A stretch of DNA of 64,000 bases from Streptomyces ficellus (GTDB lineage Bacteria > Actinomycetota > Actinomycetes > Streptomycetales > Streptomycetaceae), in NCBI RefSeq assembly GCF_030406405.1, contig NZ_JAUEPL010000016.1, positions 1 to 64,000 on the forward strand. The letters are read 5' to 3'. Below are positions 49,583 to 59,345 of this stretch, one piece after another (within the stretch, counting starts at the first letter, position 1; each line of letters opens with the position of its first letter). Position numbers and translations under genes: made by a program. Below the pieces are notes generated by a model, which was not told the DNA's origin, did no database searches, and saw only the letters and a list, made by a program, of their open reading frames with translations.

Positions 49583-50902
49583 ATGAAGATGACCGTGATC
49601 GGATGCGGCTACCTCGGCGCCACCCACGCCGCCTGCATGGCCGAGCTCGGCCACGAGGTGCTGGGCATGGACTCCGACGTCGACAAGGTCCACACCTTGA
49701 ACACCGGCAAGGCTCCGTTCTTCGAGCGGGACCTGGACGACCTCCTCGCCAAGCACACCGAGTCGGGCCGGCTGAAGTTCACCGCCTCCTACCAGGAGGC
49801 CGCCAACTTCGCCGACCTGCACTTCATCGGCGTCGGCACCCCGCAGCAGCCCGACAGCGACGCGTACGACCTCACCCACCTCTTCGACGCCGTCACCAAG
49901 TTGGCCCCCGGCCTGACCCGGCCGGCCGTCGTCGCGGTCAAGTCGACCGTCCCCGTCGGCACCGCACCCCGCGTCGCCGAGCTCCTGCGCGAACACGCCC
50001 CTGCCGGGGGCCTCATCGAGGTCGCCTGGAACCCGGAGTTCCTGCGCGAGTCGTTCGCCGTCGAGGACACCCTCCGCCCGGACCGGCTCGTCCTCGGCTT
50101 CACCACCCAGCACTCCTGGGCCGAGGCCCTGCTGCGGCAGGCGTTCGGCAAGATCATCGAGTCGGGGACGCCGACGATCGTCACGGACTGGGCCACCGCC
50201 GAGCTCGCCAAGGGCGCCGCGAACTCCTTCCTCGCCACCAAGATTTCCTTCATCAACGCGATGGCCGAAGTCTGCGAGAAGGCCGGCGCCAACGTCGCCG
50301 AACTCGCCGACATCCTCGGCCACGACATCCGCATCGGTCGCCGTGGCATGCGGCCCGGCCTGGGCTTCGGCGGCGGCTGCCTGCCCAAGGACGTCCGCGG
50401 CTTCATCACCCGCGCAGACGAACTCGGGGCCGGCGAGGCGGCCGGGATCCTTCGGGAAGCCGACGCCGTCAACACCCGCCGCCGCCGGCGCATCGTCGAC
50501 CTCGCCCGCGAGGAACTCGGCACCGACCTGCGAGGCAAGCGGATCACCGTCTGGGGCGCCGCCTTCAAGCCCGGGACTGATGACATCCGCGACTCGCCCG
50601 CCCTCGCTGTCGCACAAGCCCTCCACGACCTCGGCGCCAGCGTCACCATCACTGACCCCAAGGCCCTCGACAACGCCCGCAAGCTCCACCCCGAGCTCGA
50701 CTACGTCGAGGACCCGATGGCCGCCGTCGAGGACGCCGACCTGCTGCTGCACTTGACCGAGTGGCCGCAGTTCTCCCACATCGACCCAGAGCGACTCGCC
50801 GCCCGCACCCACAGCCCCAAGGTCATCGACGCCCGCGGAACCCTCAACACCGACCAGTGGCGCGACGCCGGCTGGATCACCCGGGCCCTGGGACGCGTCT
50901 GA
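49583..50902 (+). CDS. UDP-glucose/GDP-mannose dehydrogenase family protein
   Basis: A 439-residue NAD+-dependent nucleotide-sugar dehydrogenase that oxidises a C6 hydroxyl to a carboxylate in two steps. The Rossmann motif MTVIGCGYLGATHAACMAEL is at 3-22, the substrate region NPEFLRES around 152, the catalytic Cys is C266 in GFGGGCLPKD, and the C-terminal domain begins WGAAFKPGTDDIRDSP. It probably makes UDP-glucuronate or a similar acid and could supply the carboxyl group amidated by the upstream AsnB-like enzyme. Start ATG 49583. A strong terminator follows. Confidence 0.9.
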   Translation: MKMTVIGCGYLGATHAACMAELGHEVLGMDSDVDKVHTLNTGKAPFFERDLDDLLAKHTESGRLKFTASYQEAANFADLHFIGVGTPQQPDSDAYDLTHLFDAVTKLAPGLTRPAVVAVKSTVPVGTAPRVAELLREHAPAGGLIEVAWNPEFLRESFAVEDTLRPDRLVLGFTTQHSWAEALLRQAFGKIIESGTPTIVTDWATAELAKGAANSFLATKISFINAMAEVCEKAGANVAELADILGHDIRIGRRGMRPGLGFGGGCLPKDVRGFITRADELGAGEAAGILREADAVNTRRRRRIVDLAREELGTDLRGKRITVWGAAFKPGTDDIRDSPALAVAQALHDLGASVTITDPKALDNARKLHPELDYVEDPMAAVEDADLLLHLTEWPQFSHIDPERLAARTHSPKVIDARGTLNTDQWRDAGWITRALGRV

Positions 50903-50918
50903 CCAGCGGAGCGTGTCC

Positions 50919-50954
50919 GACGATGCTCCTTCGCACGCCGCGAAGGAGATCGTC
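50919..50954 (+). terminator. Hairpin terminator after the nucleotide-sugar dehydrogenase
   Basis: A stem of about 15 bp, one base bulged (GACGATGCTCCTTCGC / GCGAAGGAGATCGTC), with loop ACGCC, 16 bases past the stop. Confidence 0.75.
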
Positions 50955-51105
50955 GTATTCCACGGTGTCAGTGGCGACCGTCACACTGGTCTCATGAGCT
51001 CTCTACCGAAGTGTGCAAACGCGGATCACTGCGTGATCACCTGAACTCACTGCCAGGGGGGTGGGCCCTCGGAGGGGGCGCGGGCCCACCCGGTCGGCGG
51101 GGCGC

Positions 51106-51783
51106 CTACTTGGGGCATTCCTTCCAGGCCAGGCGGTAGATGGTCTTGATGTCGCCGTCCGTCGAATCCATGGCGATGAAGCTGTTGGTCTTGGCCGGGT
51201 CCGAGGTGCCCGCGCTGACGCGGAGCTCGGTGTTGATGTTGAAGTTCCGCTTCACGCCGCAGGGGGCCCAGACCAGCTGGCCCCAGTCGGTCTCGTCGGT
51301 CGCCTGCCAGTTGTTGTCGTACGGGCCGCGGAAGGGGTGGCTTCGGGACGCCGTGTCGGGGGAGCCCTGGAAGTAGTACGACGCCTTCTGGACCGCGCTC
51401 GCGCCGGGCTGGAGGTGGGCGTAGCCGCGGTAGTCCGCGCTGGCGACGGCGTAGGTGAAGCCGTGGGGGACGTGCACGATCAGGTTGAGCTGGCAGTTCT
51501 TGCGGAAGTCCGTGGGCTGCGCGCCCACGCCCACCTGGGCGAGGTAGTCGCTGTAGGTGACGGTGAAGGCCGTGTTGTCCGGTGAGACGGCGACGGCGGT
51601 CGTCCCTTGCGGGCAACCCGAGCCGTTGACCGTCGCGATCTCGATGACGATCTTGTCGGGCGGGGCCACGATGCCGCGCGGGGCGGCTGGGGCGGCCGAG
51701 GCGCCGCCCGGTGCGAGGAGGGTCGTGGCGAGGACCGCCGCGGCCGCGCCGCAGACGGGTAAGGATCTGGAGATCGCGGACAT
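51106..51783 (-). CDS. DUF4360 secreted protein
   Basis: A 225-residue exported protein with a clear signal peptide (MSAISRSLPVCGAAAAVLAT ... GASAAPAA, cleaved near 35) and the DUF4360 domain: IEIATVNGSGCPQGTTAVAV, SPDNTAFTVTYSDYLAQVG, RKNCQLNLIVHVPHGFTYAV. Two to four conserved cysteines probably form disulfides. The family occurs in actinobacteria and fungi and has no assigned activity. Start ATG 51783. It lies on the same strand as serC but is separated from it by the serC terminator. Confidence 0.85.
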   Translation of the reverse strand: MSAISRSLPVCGAAAAVLATTLLAPGGASAAPAAPRGIVAPPDKIVIEIATVNGSGCPQGTTAVAVSPDNTAFTVTYSDYLAQVGVGAQPTDFRKNCQLNLIVHVPHGFTYAVASADYRGYAHLQPGASAVQKASYYFQGSPDTASRSHPFRGPYDNNWQATDETDWGQLVWAPCGVKRNFNINTELRVSAGTSDPAKTNSFIAMDSTDGDIKTIYRLAWKECPK

Positions 51784-51936
51784 AGTGATCCAATCGGTTG
51801 CCGGCCGACGTGGGGGGTCAACCATGAGAGTCGTGAGCATGACAACTAGCCGGTGGTTCACCGGGCTGCTCACGGAGTGCTTCGGATGGTAGGGAAGGGG
51901 ACCGGGGGCCGATAGAGCGGTTATCGGCCGCATACG

Positions 51937-51980
51937 AAAAGGGCCCGGTCCGACGGTCAACCGCCGGGCCGGGCCCCTTT
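51937..51980 (-). terminator. serC terminator
   Basis: A long imperfect stem (AAAAGGGCCCGGTCCG against CGGGCCGGGCCCCTTT) located 16-59 bases after the serC stop on the minus strand and ending in a T-run in that direction. Confidence 0.7.
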
Positions 51981-51995
51981 CCGTACGCGTACCGC

Positions 51996-53132
<1,137 letters not shown>

Positions 53133-53222
53133 TCACGGACGCGGCCGAGGACCGTGTCCGTCCGGTGAGACGTGGAAATGAGACCGGTGGGACGCGGGGG
53201 TGTGCGCCGGGGTCCGCGGGCG

Positions 53223-53903
53223 CTACGGGCTCTGCCGGCGCGGGGCGCGGAGGTGGCCGAGGAGGTTGATCAGGACGTACTTGCTGGAGGAGTGGTCGCG
53301 GGCGTCGCACTCCACCAGCGGTACGTGAGCGGCGAGGCCGAGCGCCTCGCGGATCTCCTGCTCGGTGTGGGCCGGGCCGCCGAAGTCGTTGCACGCGACG
53401 ATGAACGGCGTGCCGTGGCGCTCCAGCCGGTCGATGGCGTACCTCGCGTACCAGGAGTCGGCCAGGTGGCGCGTGTCCACGAGGACGACCGCGCCGAGGG
53501 CGCCGGAGAAGAGCCGGTCCCACAGGAACCGGAAGCGTTCCTCGCCGGGGGCGCCGAAGAGGTACAGGACGTTGCGCGGGTCGAGCGTGATGCGGCCGAA
53601 GTCGAAGGCGACCGTGGTGGAGGTCTTGGTGTGCGCCGGGGCGGTGTGCGCCTGGGCGGTGCCGGGGGCCTCGCCCGCGCGGGTGATCCGCTCTTCGGTG
53701 TAGAGGGGCCGGATCTCGCTGACGGACCGGACGAGGGTGCTCTTGCCGACCCCGAAGCCGCCGACGATCACGATCTTCAGACCGTCGCCGGCGGGGCTGG
53801 TGAGGGGGCGCAAATCGTCAGTCCTCAGGGCTTGGGGGCATGGGGAGCTGGAGCCGTCAATGCGCGGGCAATTGCGGGTCACTATAGGAGAGTTGGCGAT
53901 CAA
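53223..53903 (-). CDS. CvnD-like small GTPase/ATP-binding protein, orphan
   Basis: A 226-residue Ras-like protein of the conservon CvnD family: P-loop GGFGVGKS (48-55), switch region STTVAFDFGRITL, YLFGAPGEERFRFLW in the DxxG-like position and NDFG for base binding. In streptomycetes CvnD normally follows cvnA (kinase), cvnB and cvnC (DUF742); none of these is here, so it is an orphan or the remnant of a conservon. The residues before the P-loop (TDDLRPLTSPAGDGLKIVIV) look like the CvnC/CvnD junction. The start at 53903 is uncertain. Confidence 0.8.
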   Translation of the reverse strand: MIANSPIVTRNCPRIDGSSSPCPQALRTDDLRPLTSPAGDGLKIVIVGGFGVGKSTLVRSVSEIRPLYTEERITRAGEAPGTAQAHTAPAHTKTSTTVAFDFGRITLDPRNVLYLFGAPGEERFRFLWDRLFSGALGAVVLVDTRHLADSWYARYAIDRLERHGTPFIVACNDFGGPAHTEQEIREALGLAAHVPLVECDARDHSSSKYVLINLLGHLRAPRRQSP

Positions 53904-54073
53904 TTGGGGAAGTCTTCGTGGGCTTTCTCGCAGAGATCGCGGAGCCGTCGCGAGAGCCGTTCCGGGCGTGCCCGCCGCATCGCCGGCTCCCTGGGCCTCT
54001 CCGGTGGCCGGCTCCGTGGGCGGCTCCGTAATTGCTTACGGTGGATGGGGGTCCTGGATCTGGTCCAGTATGT

Positions 54074-54089
54074 TGGACTGGCTAGTCCA
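54074..54089. promoter_or_regulatory. Inverted repeat upstream of the EamA gene
   Basis: TGGACT-GGCT-AGTCCA, a 6-bp inverted repeat with a 4-base spacer, 41 bases before the GTG start of the transporter and within an AT-richer region. It is a probable operator or promoter-overlapping site; the regulator is unknown. Confidence 0.4.
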
Positions 54090-54129
54090 TTGCAATGTGC
54101 TTGGTGAAGAGAGTCATGAGGATCGCCCG

Positions 54130-55059
54130 GTGAACGACACGTCCCGTACCGCTGACGCCTCCGCCGTCACGCTGCCCGAGACCGCCGCCGCGCACCCCGA
54201 GGGCGCCGTCCGGGGGCGGGGCCGGGCGGTGGGGCCCGTGGCGCTCGTGGTGGCCGGCGGGCTGTCCGTGCAGTTCGGCGCGGCCATCGCCGTACTGCTC
54301 ATGCCGCGCGCCGGGGCACTCGGTGTCGTCACGCTGCGGCTGATCCTCGCCGCCGCCGTGCTGCTGGTCGTCTGCCGCCCACGGCTGCGCGGGCACACAC
54401 GCGCCGACTGGGGCACGGTGGTGGCGTTCGGCGCCGTCATGGCCGCGATGAACGTGCTGTTCTACCAGGCCGCCGACCGTATCCCGCTCGGCGCGGCGGT
54501 CACGCTGGAGGTGCTCGGGCCGCTCGCCCTGTCGGTGATCGTCTCCCGCAGGCCGATCAGCCTCGTGTGGGCCGGGCTCGCCCTGGCCGGGGTGGTGCTG
54601 CTCAGCGGGGGCGGGTTCGACCGGCTCGATCCGGTCGGCGCGGCGTTCGCGCTCTCGGCGGGCGCGATGTGGGCCGCGTACATCGTCTTCAGCGCCCGTA
54701 CGGGGCGGCGCTTCCCGCAGGCCGACGGGCTGGCGCTGGCGATGGCCGTGGGCGCGGTGCTCACGCTGCCGCTGGGCGTCGCGGAGGCCGGGTCCAAGCT
54801 GCTCGTGCCGTCCACGCTCGCGCTGGGCCTCGGTGTCGCGCTGTTGTCGTCCGTCCTGCCGTACACCCTCGAACTGCTCGCCCTGCGCCGCCTGCCCGCC
54901 TCGACCTTCGCCGTGCTGATGAGTCTGGAGCCGGCGATCGCGGCGGCGGCCGGCTTCCTGGTCCTGCACCAAGCCCTTTCCGTCACCGACGCGTTGGCGA
55001 TCGCGCTGGTCATCGCGGCGAGCATGGGCGCGGTGCGCGGCCGAGCGCCAGACTTGTAA
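54130..55059 (+). CDS. EamA family transporter (RhtA-like)
   Basis: A 309-residue exporter with about ten helices and two EamA halves: VVAGGLSVQFGAAIAVLLMP, NVLFYQAADRIPLGAAVTLE, LGPLALSVIVSRRP and ALRRLPASTFAVLMSLEPAI. It is closest in pattern to RhtA-like threonine/homoserine exporters. The start is GTG 54130; a five-codon frame (MRIAR) that overlaps it could couple translation. The stop codon overlaps the first base of the 18-bp palindrome upstream of the acyl-CoA operon, so the two transcription units are adjacent but separately controlled. Confidence 0.85.
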   Translation: MNDTSRTADASAVTLPETAAAHPEGAVRGRGRAVGPVALVVAGGLSVQFGAAIAVLLMPRAGALGVVTLRLILAAAVLLVVCRPRLRGHTRADWGTVVAFGAVMAAMNVLFYQAADRIPLGAAVTLEVLGPLALSVIVSRRPISLVWAGLALAGVVLLSGGGFDRLDPVGAAFALSAGAMWAAYIVFSARTGRRFPQADGLALAMAVGAVLTLPLGVAEAGSKLLVPSTLALGLGVALLSSVLPYTLELLALRRLPASTFAVLMSLEPAIAAAAGFLVLHQALSVTDALAIALVIAASMGAVRGRAPDL

Positions 55060-55076
55060 AGCAAGCATGCTTGCTT
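55059..55076. promoter_or_regulatory. 18-bp perfect palindrome, probable TetR operator
   Basis: AAGCAAGCATGCTTGCTT is a perfect 18-bp palindrome, 86 bp before the first gene of the acyl-CoA operon, whose last gene encodes a TetR repressor. Its symmetry and length are typical of a TetR operator. Confidence 0.7.
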
Positions 55077-55161
55077 GTTTCTCCGGGTGCTGCCATGCTC
55101 CGGGGCACGCACTGCCGTGCCCCGTGCCCCGTGCCCCGTGCCCCGGAGGGAGCGACGCACC

Positions 55162-56076
55162 GTGTCCCGTGCCCTGTTGGACGATCTGCGTGACGAGAGC
55201 GAGGAGCTGGACCGGCTCGTCGCGGACCTGAAACCGGAAGGCTGGGCCACGCCCACCCCCGCGCCCCGCTGGACGGTCGCCCATCAGATCGCGCACCTGG
55301 CATGGACGGACGCCGCCGCGCTGCTCGCCGTCACGGACGCGGAGGGCTTCGCGGCGCAGGCCCAGAAGGCGCGCGCCGCGCCCGAGGCCTTCGTCGACGA
55401 GGGCGCCGACGCGGGCGCAGCGCAACCGCCCGCCCAGCTCCTCGCCCGCTGGCGCGAGGGCCGCGACCGCCTCCAGGACGCCCTTCGCAAAGCCCCCGCC
55501 GATGCCCGTTTCCCCTGGTACGGGCCGCCCATGAGCGCCGCGTCCATGGCGACCGCCCGCCTGATGGAGACCTGGGCGCACGGCCAGGACGTCGCTGACG
55601 CCCTCGGCGCCGTACGCCGGCCGACCGCCCGCCTCCGGCACGTCGCCTGGATCGGCGTACGGGCGCGGGATTACGCCTACGCGGTGCGGGGCATCCCGGC
55701 GCCCGAGGAGCCCTTCCGTGTGGAGCTGACCGCGCCGGACGGTCCGGACGGTACGGACCGTCCGGAAGGTCCGGAAGGTTCGGACCGTCCGGAAGGTCCG
55801 GAAGGTTCGGACCGTCCGGAAGGTCCGGAAGGTCCGGAAGGTACGGGCGGTTCGGGCGGTTCGAACGGTTCGACGACATGGGCGTACGGGCCCGAAGACG
55901 CCGCCCAGAAGGTCACCGGCCCCGCCCTGGACTTCTGCCTGCTGGTCACCCAGCGGGCCCACCGCGACGACCTGGCGGTACGGGCCGAGGGCGCCGAGGC
56001 CGACCGGTGGCTGGACATCGCCCAGGCCTTCGCGGGCCCGGCCGGAGCGGGCCGGGCGCCGAAGGGGGCCGCGTGA
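55162..56076 (+). CDS. TIGR03084-like / maleylpyruvate isomerase family protein
   Basis: A 304-residue protein with the DinB/MDMPI-like four-helix fold: [34 protein letters not shown] with putative metal-binding His residues, and [18 protein letters not shown] with a further His. This type heads the AtuA-type operons of actinobacteria; its role is unknown, perhaps thiol- or metal-dependent isomerisation. A 43-residue low-complexity insert (about 195-237) of DRPEGPEG units comes from a DNA repeat. GTG 55162 is the start; GGAGGG lies upstream. The stop overlaps the next start (GTGA). Confidence 0.8.
   Translation: MSRALLDDLRDESEELDRLVADLKPEGWATPTPAPRWTVAHQIAHLAWTDAAALLAVTDAEGFAAQAQKARAAPEAFVDEGADAGAAQPPAQLLARWREGRDRLQDALRKAPADARFPWYGPPMSAASMATARLMETWAHGQDVADALGAVRRPTARLRHVAWIGVRARDYAYAVRGIPAPEEPFRVELTAPDGPDGTDRPEGPEGSDRPEGPEGSDRPEGPEGPEGTGGSGGSNGSTTWAYGPEDAAQKVTGPALDFCLLVTQRAHRDDLAVRAEGAEADRWLDIAQAFAGPAGAGRAPKGAA
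55741..55872 (+). repeat. Coding tandem repeat (DRPEGPEG units)
   Basis: Imperfect direct repeats built from GGTCCGGAAGGT-like and GGACCGTCCGG palindromic units, coding Gly/Pro/Asp/Glu/Arg. Together with GTGCCCC repeats just before the gene (about 55117-55144) it marks a stretch prone to slippage. Confidence 0.75.
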
Positions 56077-57743
56077 AGCGGCCGCTGCGGATCGGGAACG
56101 CGTCCGGCTTCTACGGCGACCGCTTCGACGCCGTACGCGAGATGCTCACCGGTGGCGAACTGGACGTCCTGACCGGGGACTACCTCGCCGAGCTCACCAT
56201 GCTCATCCTCGGCCGCGACCGGCTCAAGGACCCGGGGCTCGGCTACGCCAAGACGTTCCTGCGGCAGATGGAGGAGGGCCTCGGGCTCGCCCACGAGCGG
56301 GGCGTGCGGATCGTCGCCAACGCGGGCGGCCTCAACCCGGCCGGGCTTGCCGAGGCGCTCGGCGCCCTGGCCCGCCGGCTGGGGGTTCCGGCGCGCGTCG
56401 GGCATGTGGAGGGCGACCGGCTGCCGGTGCCGGACGGGGCGCTGACGGCCAATGCGTACCTGGGCGGCGGCGGCATCACGGCCTGCCTGCGGGGCGGCGC
56501 CGACGTCGTGGTGACCGGACGGGTCACGGACGCGGCGCTGGTGAGCGGGCCGGCGGCGTGGTGGCACGGGTGGGGGCCCGAGGAGTACGACCGGCTCGGG
56601 GGCGCGGTGGTCGCCGGGCACGTCCTGGAGTGCGGGACGCAGGCGACGGGCGGCAACTACGCCTTCTTCACCGGCCATGACGTACGCAGGCCCGGCTTCC
56701 CGGTCGCCGAGCTGCACGAGGACGGGTCGTGCGTCATCACCAAGCAGGACGGTACGGGCGGGGTCGTGGACATCGGGACGGTCACCGCGCAACTGCTGTA
56801 CGAGACGGCGGGCGCGCGGTACGCGGGACCCGACGTGACGGCGCGCCTCGACACCGTACGCCTCGACCGGGACGGCCCGGACCGGGTGCGGATCTCCGGC
56901 GTACGCGGCGAGGCGCCGCCCCCGACGCTGAAGGCCGGGCTGACCCGGCTCGGCGGCTGGCGCAACGAGGTCGTGTTCGTGCTGACGGGACTCGACATCG
57001 AGGCCAAGGCGCGGCTGGTGCGCGAGCAGTTGGCGGGCGCCGTCGCGAAGAGCGCCGACGTGCGGTGGGAGCTGGCCCGCACCGACCGCGCGGACGCCGG
57101 CACCGAGGAGACGGCGAGCGCCCTGCTGCGGCTGGTGGTGCGGGACGGCGACCCCGAGGTGGTGGGGCGGGCGGTGAGCGGCGCGGCGGTCGAGCTGGCG
57201 CTGGGCAGCTACCCCGGTTTCCATGTCACGGCGCCACCGGGGAAGGGCGAGCCGTACGGGGTCTTGGAGACGGCGTACGTGGAGGCGGATGCGGTGGCGC
57301 ACACCGCCGTACTGCCGGCGGGGGAGCGGGTGGCGGTGCCTCCTGCCGTACGGACGCGGGCGCTGGAAGCCGTACCGGAGCCGGAACTTCCCGAACGCCT
57401 GCCGCCCGGGCCGGTGCGCCGGGCCCCGCTCGGTCTGGTCGCGGGGGCGAGGAGCGGCGACAAGGGCGGCGACGCCAACGTCGGCGTGTGGGCGCGCACG
57501 AATGACGCCTGGCGCTGGCTCGCCCATGAGCTGACCGTCGGCCGCGTGCGCGAACTGCTGCCGGAGACACGGGACTTGGAGGTCGTACGCCACGTGCTGC
57601 CGAACCTGCGCGCGCTGAACTTCGTGGTGACCGGCCTGCTGGGCGAGGGCGTCGCGTCCCGGGCCCGTTTCGACCCGCAGGCCAAGGCGGTCGGCGAATG
57701 GCTCCGCTCCCGCCACCTCGACATCCCGGAGGCCCTGCTGTGA
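56073..57743 (+). CDS. AtuA-like (DUF1446) acyclic terpene utilisation family protein
   Basis: A 556-residue protein of the AtuA/DUF1446 family: [76 protein letters not shown], then a C-terminal DUF4387-like part with [19 protein letters not shown]. AtuA is required for degradation of citronellol-type terpenes in Pseudomonas but its biochemical role is unresolved. The start GTG 56073 overlaps the previous stop and its own TGA overlaps the next GTG, so translation is coupled throughout. Confidence 0.88.
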   Translation: MKRPLRIGNASGFYGDRFDAVREMLTGGELDVLTGDYLAELTMLILGRDRLKDPGLGYAKTFLRQMEEGLGLAHERGVRIVANAGGLNPAGLAEALGALARRLGVPARVGHVEGDRLPVPDGALTANAYLGGGGITACLRGGADVVVTGRVTDAALVSGPAAWWHGWGPEEYDRLGGAVVAGHVLECGTQATGGNYAFFTGHDVRRPGFPVAELHEDGSCVITKQDGTGGVVDIGTVTAQLLYETAGARYAGPDVTARLDTVRLDRDGPDRVRISGVRGEAPPPTLKAGLTRLGGWRNEVVFVLTGLDIEAKARLVREQLAGAVAKSADVRWELARTDRADAGTEETASALLRLVVRDGDPEVVGRAVSGAAVELALGSYPGFHVTAPPGKGEPYGVLETAYVEADAVAHTAVLPAGERVAVPPAVRTRALEAVPEPELPERLPPGPVRRAPLGLVAGARSGDKGGDANVGVWARTNDAWRWLAHELTVGRVRELLPETRDLEVVRHVLPNLRALNFVVTGLLGEGVASRARFDPQAKAVGEWLRSRHLDIPEALL

Positions 57744-59338
57744 CCGTGCTGCGCACCGCCCTGGACACCGCCGACCCCGACTACGCGGCCCACCGCGCCA
57801 CCATGCTCGCCAGGCTCGCCGAACTCGACGCCGAGCACGCCAAGGCCCTCGCGGGCGGCGGTGAGAAGTACGTCGACCGGCACCGCAAGCGGGGCAAACT
57901 CCTGGCCCGCGAACGCGTGGAGTTGCTCCTCGACCCCGACGCGCCGTTCCTGGAACTGTCCCCGCTCGCCGCCTGGGGCAGCGACTACCCGGTCGGTGCC
58001 TCGATCGTCACCGGCATCGGCGTGGTGGAGGGCGTCGAGTGCCTGATCACCGCCAACGACCCGACCGTACGCGGCGGAGCCTCCAACCCCTGGACGCTGA
58101 AGAAGGTCCTGCGCGCCAACGAGATCGCGTACGCCAACCGGCTGCCCTGTATCTCGCTCGTGGAGTCCGGCGGCGCCGACCTGCCCTCCCAGAAGGAGAT
58201 CTTCATCCCCGGCGGGGCGCTGTTCCGTGACATCACCCGCCTGTCGGCGGCCGGTATCCCGACCGTCGCGGTCGTCTTCGGCAACTCGACGGCGGGCGGT
58301 GCGTATGTGCCCGGCATGTCCGACCACACCGTGATGATCAAGGAGCGGTCGAAGGTCTTCCTCGGCGGCCCGCCGCTGGTGAGGATGGCCACGGGGGAGG
58401 AGAGCGACGACGAGTCGCTCGGCGGCGCCGAGATGCACGCGCGCGTGTCCGGCCTCGCCGACCACTACGCGGTGGACGAGCCCGACGCCATCCGCCAGGC
58501 CCGCCGGATCGTCGCCCGCCTCCACCACCGCAAGGCGCACCCCGATCCGGGCCCGGCCGAGCCCCCGGCGTACGACCCGGAAGAGCTGCTCGGCATCGTG
58601 CCCGGGGATGTGAAGACGCCTTTCGATCCGCGCGAGGTGATCGCCCGGATCGTCGACGCCTCGGACTTCGACGAGTTCAAGCCGCTGTACGGGCCCTCGC
58701 TCACGACCGGATGGGCGAGCCTGCACGGCTATCCGGTCGGTGTGCTGGCCAACGCCCGGGGCGTGCTGTTCTCCGCCGAGTCGCAGAAGGCCGCGCAGTT
58801 CATCCAGCTGGCCAATCAGCGCGACATACCGCTGCTGTTCCTGCACAACACCACCGGCTACATGGTCGGCAGGCAGTACGAACAGGGAGGCATCATCAAG
58901 CACGGCGCGATGATGATCAACGCGGTGGCCAATTCCCGTGTCCCGCATCTGTCCGTGCTGATGGGGGCTTCGTACGGGGCCGGGCACTACGGCATGTGCG
59001 GGCGCGCCTACGACCCCCGTTTCCTGTTCGCCTGGCCCAGCGCCAAGTCCGCCGTCATGGGCCCGCAGCAGCTCGCCGGCGTCCTGTCGATCGTCGCCCG
59101 CGCGTCGGCGGCGGCGAAGGGACAGCCGTACGACGAGGAGGGCGACGCCGCGCTGCGCGCGATGGTGGAGCGGCAGATCGAGGCCGAGTCCCTGCCGGTG
59201 TTCCTCTCGGGGCGGCTGTACGACGACGGGGTCATCGACCCGCGCGACACCCGTACCGTCCTCGGCCTGTGCCTGTCGGCAATCCACACCGCCCCGGTCG
59301 AAGGCGCGCGCGGCGGCTTCGGCGTCTTCCGGATGTGA
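57740..59338 (+). CDS. Acyl-CoA carboxylase beta (carboxyltransferase) subunit
   Basis: A 532-residue carboxyltransferase of the methylcrotonyl/geranyl-CoA type. The N-terminal half has GGEKYVDRHRKRGKLLARER, GASIVTGIGVVEGVECLITA, CISLVESGGADLPSQKEIFI and FGNSTAGGAYVPGMSD; the C-terminal half has LLFLHNTTGYMVGRQYEQGG and MGASYGAGHYGMCGRAYDPR, where biotin and acyl-CoA bind. It transfers CO2 from biotin to a beta-methyl-branched enoyl-CoA. The exact substrate (3-methylcrotonyl- or longer isoprenoid-CoA) is not decided. The start GTG 57740 overlaps the AtuA-like stop. Confidence 0.9.
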   Translation: MTVLRTALDTADPDYAAHRATMLARLAELDAEHAKALAGGGEKYVDRHRKRGKLLARERVELLLDPDAPFLELSPLAAWGSDYPVGASIVTGIGVVEGVECLITANDPTVRGGASNPWTLKKVLRANEIAYANRLPCISLVESGGADLPSQKEIFIPGGALFRDITRLSAAGIPTVAVVFGNSTAGGAYVPGMSDHTVMIKERSKVFLGGPPLVRMATGEESDDESLGGAEMHARVSGLADHYAVDEPDAIRQARRIVARLHHRKAHPDPGPAEPPAYDPEELLGIVPGDVKTPFDPREVIARIVDASDFDEFKPLYGPSLTTGWASLHGYPVGVLANARGVLFSAESQKAAQFIQLANQRDIPLLFLHNTTGYMVGRQYEQGGIIKHGAMMINAVANSRVPHLSVLMGASYGAGHYGMCGRAYDPRFLFAWPSAKSAVMGPQQLAGVLSIVARASAAAKGQPYDEEGDAALRAMVERQIEAESLPVFLSGRLYDDGVIDPRDTRTVLGLCLSAIHTAPVEGARGGFGVFRM

Positions 59339-59345
59339 GGCCCTG

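Noticed and set aside
45551..50902. Complete natural-product gene cluster
   Set aside because: No PKS, NRPS, RiPP precursor, terpene synthase or glycosyltransferase is present; only a small unit of tailoring-type enzymes can be supported.
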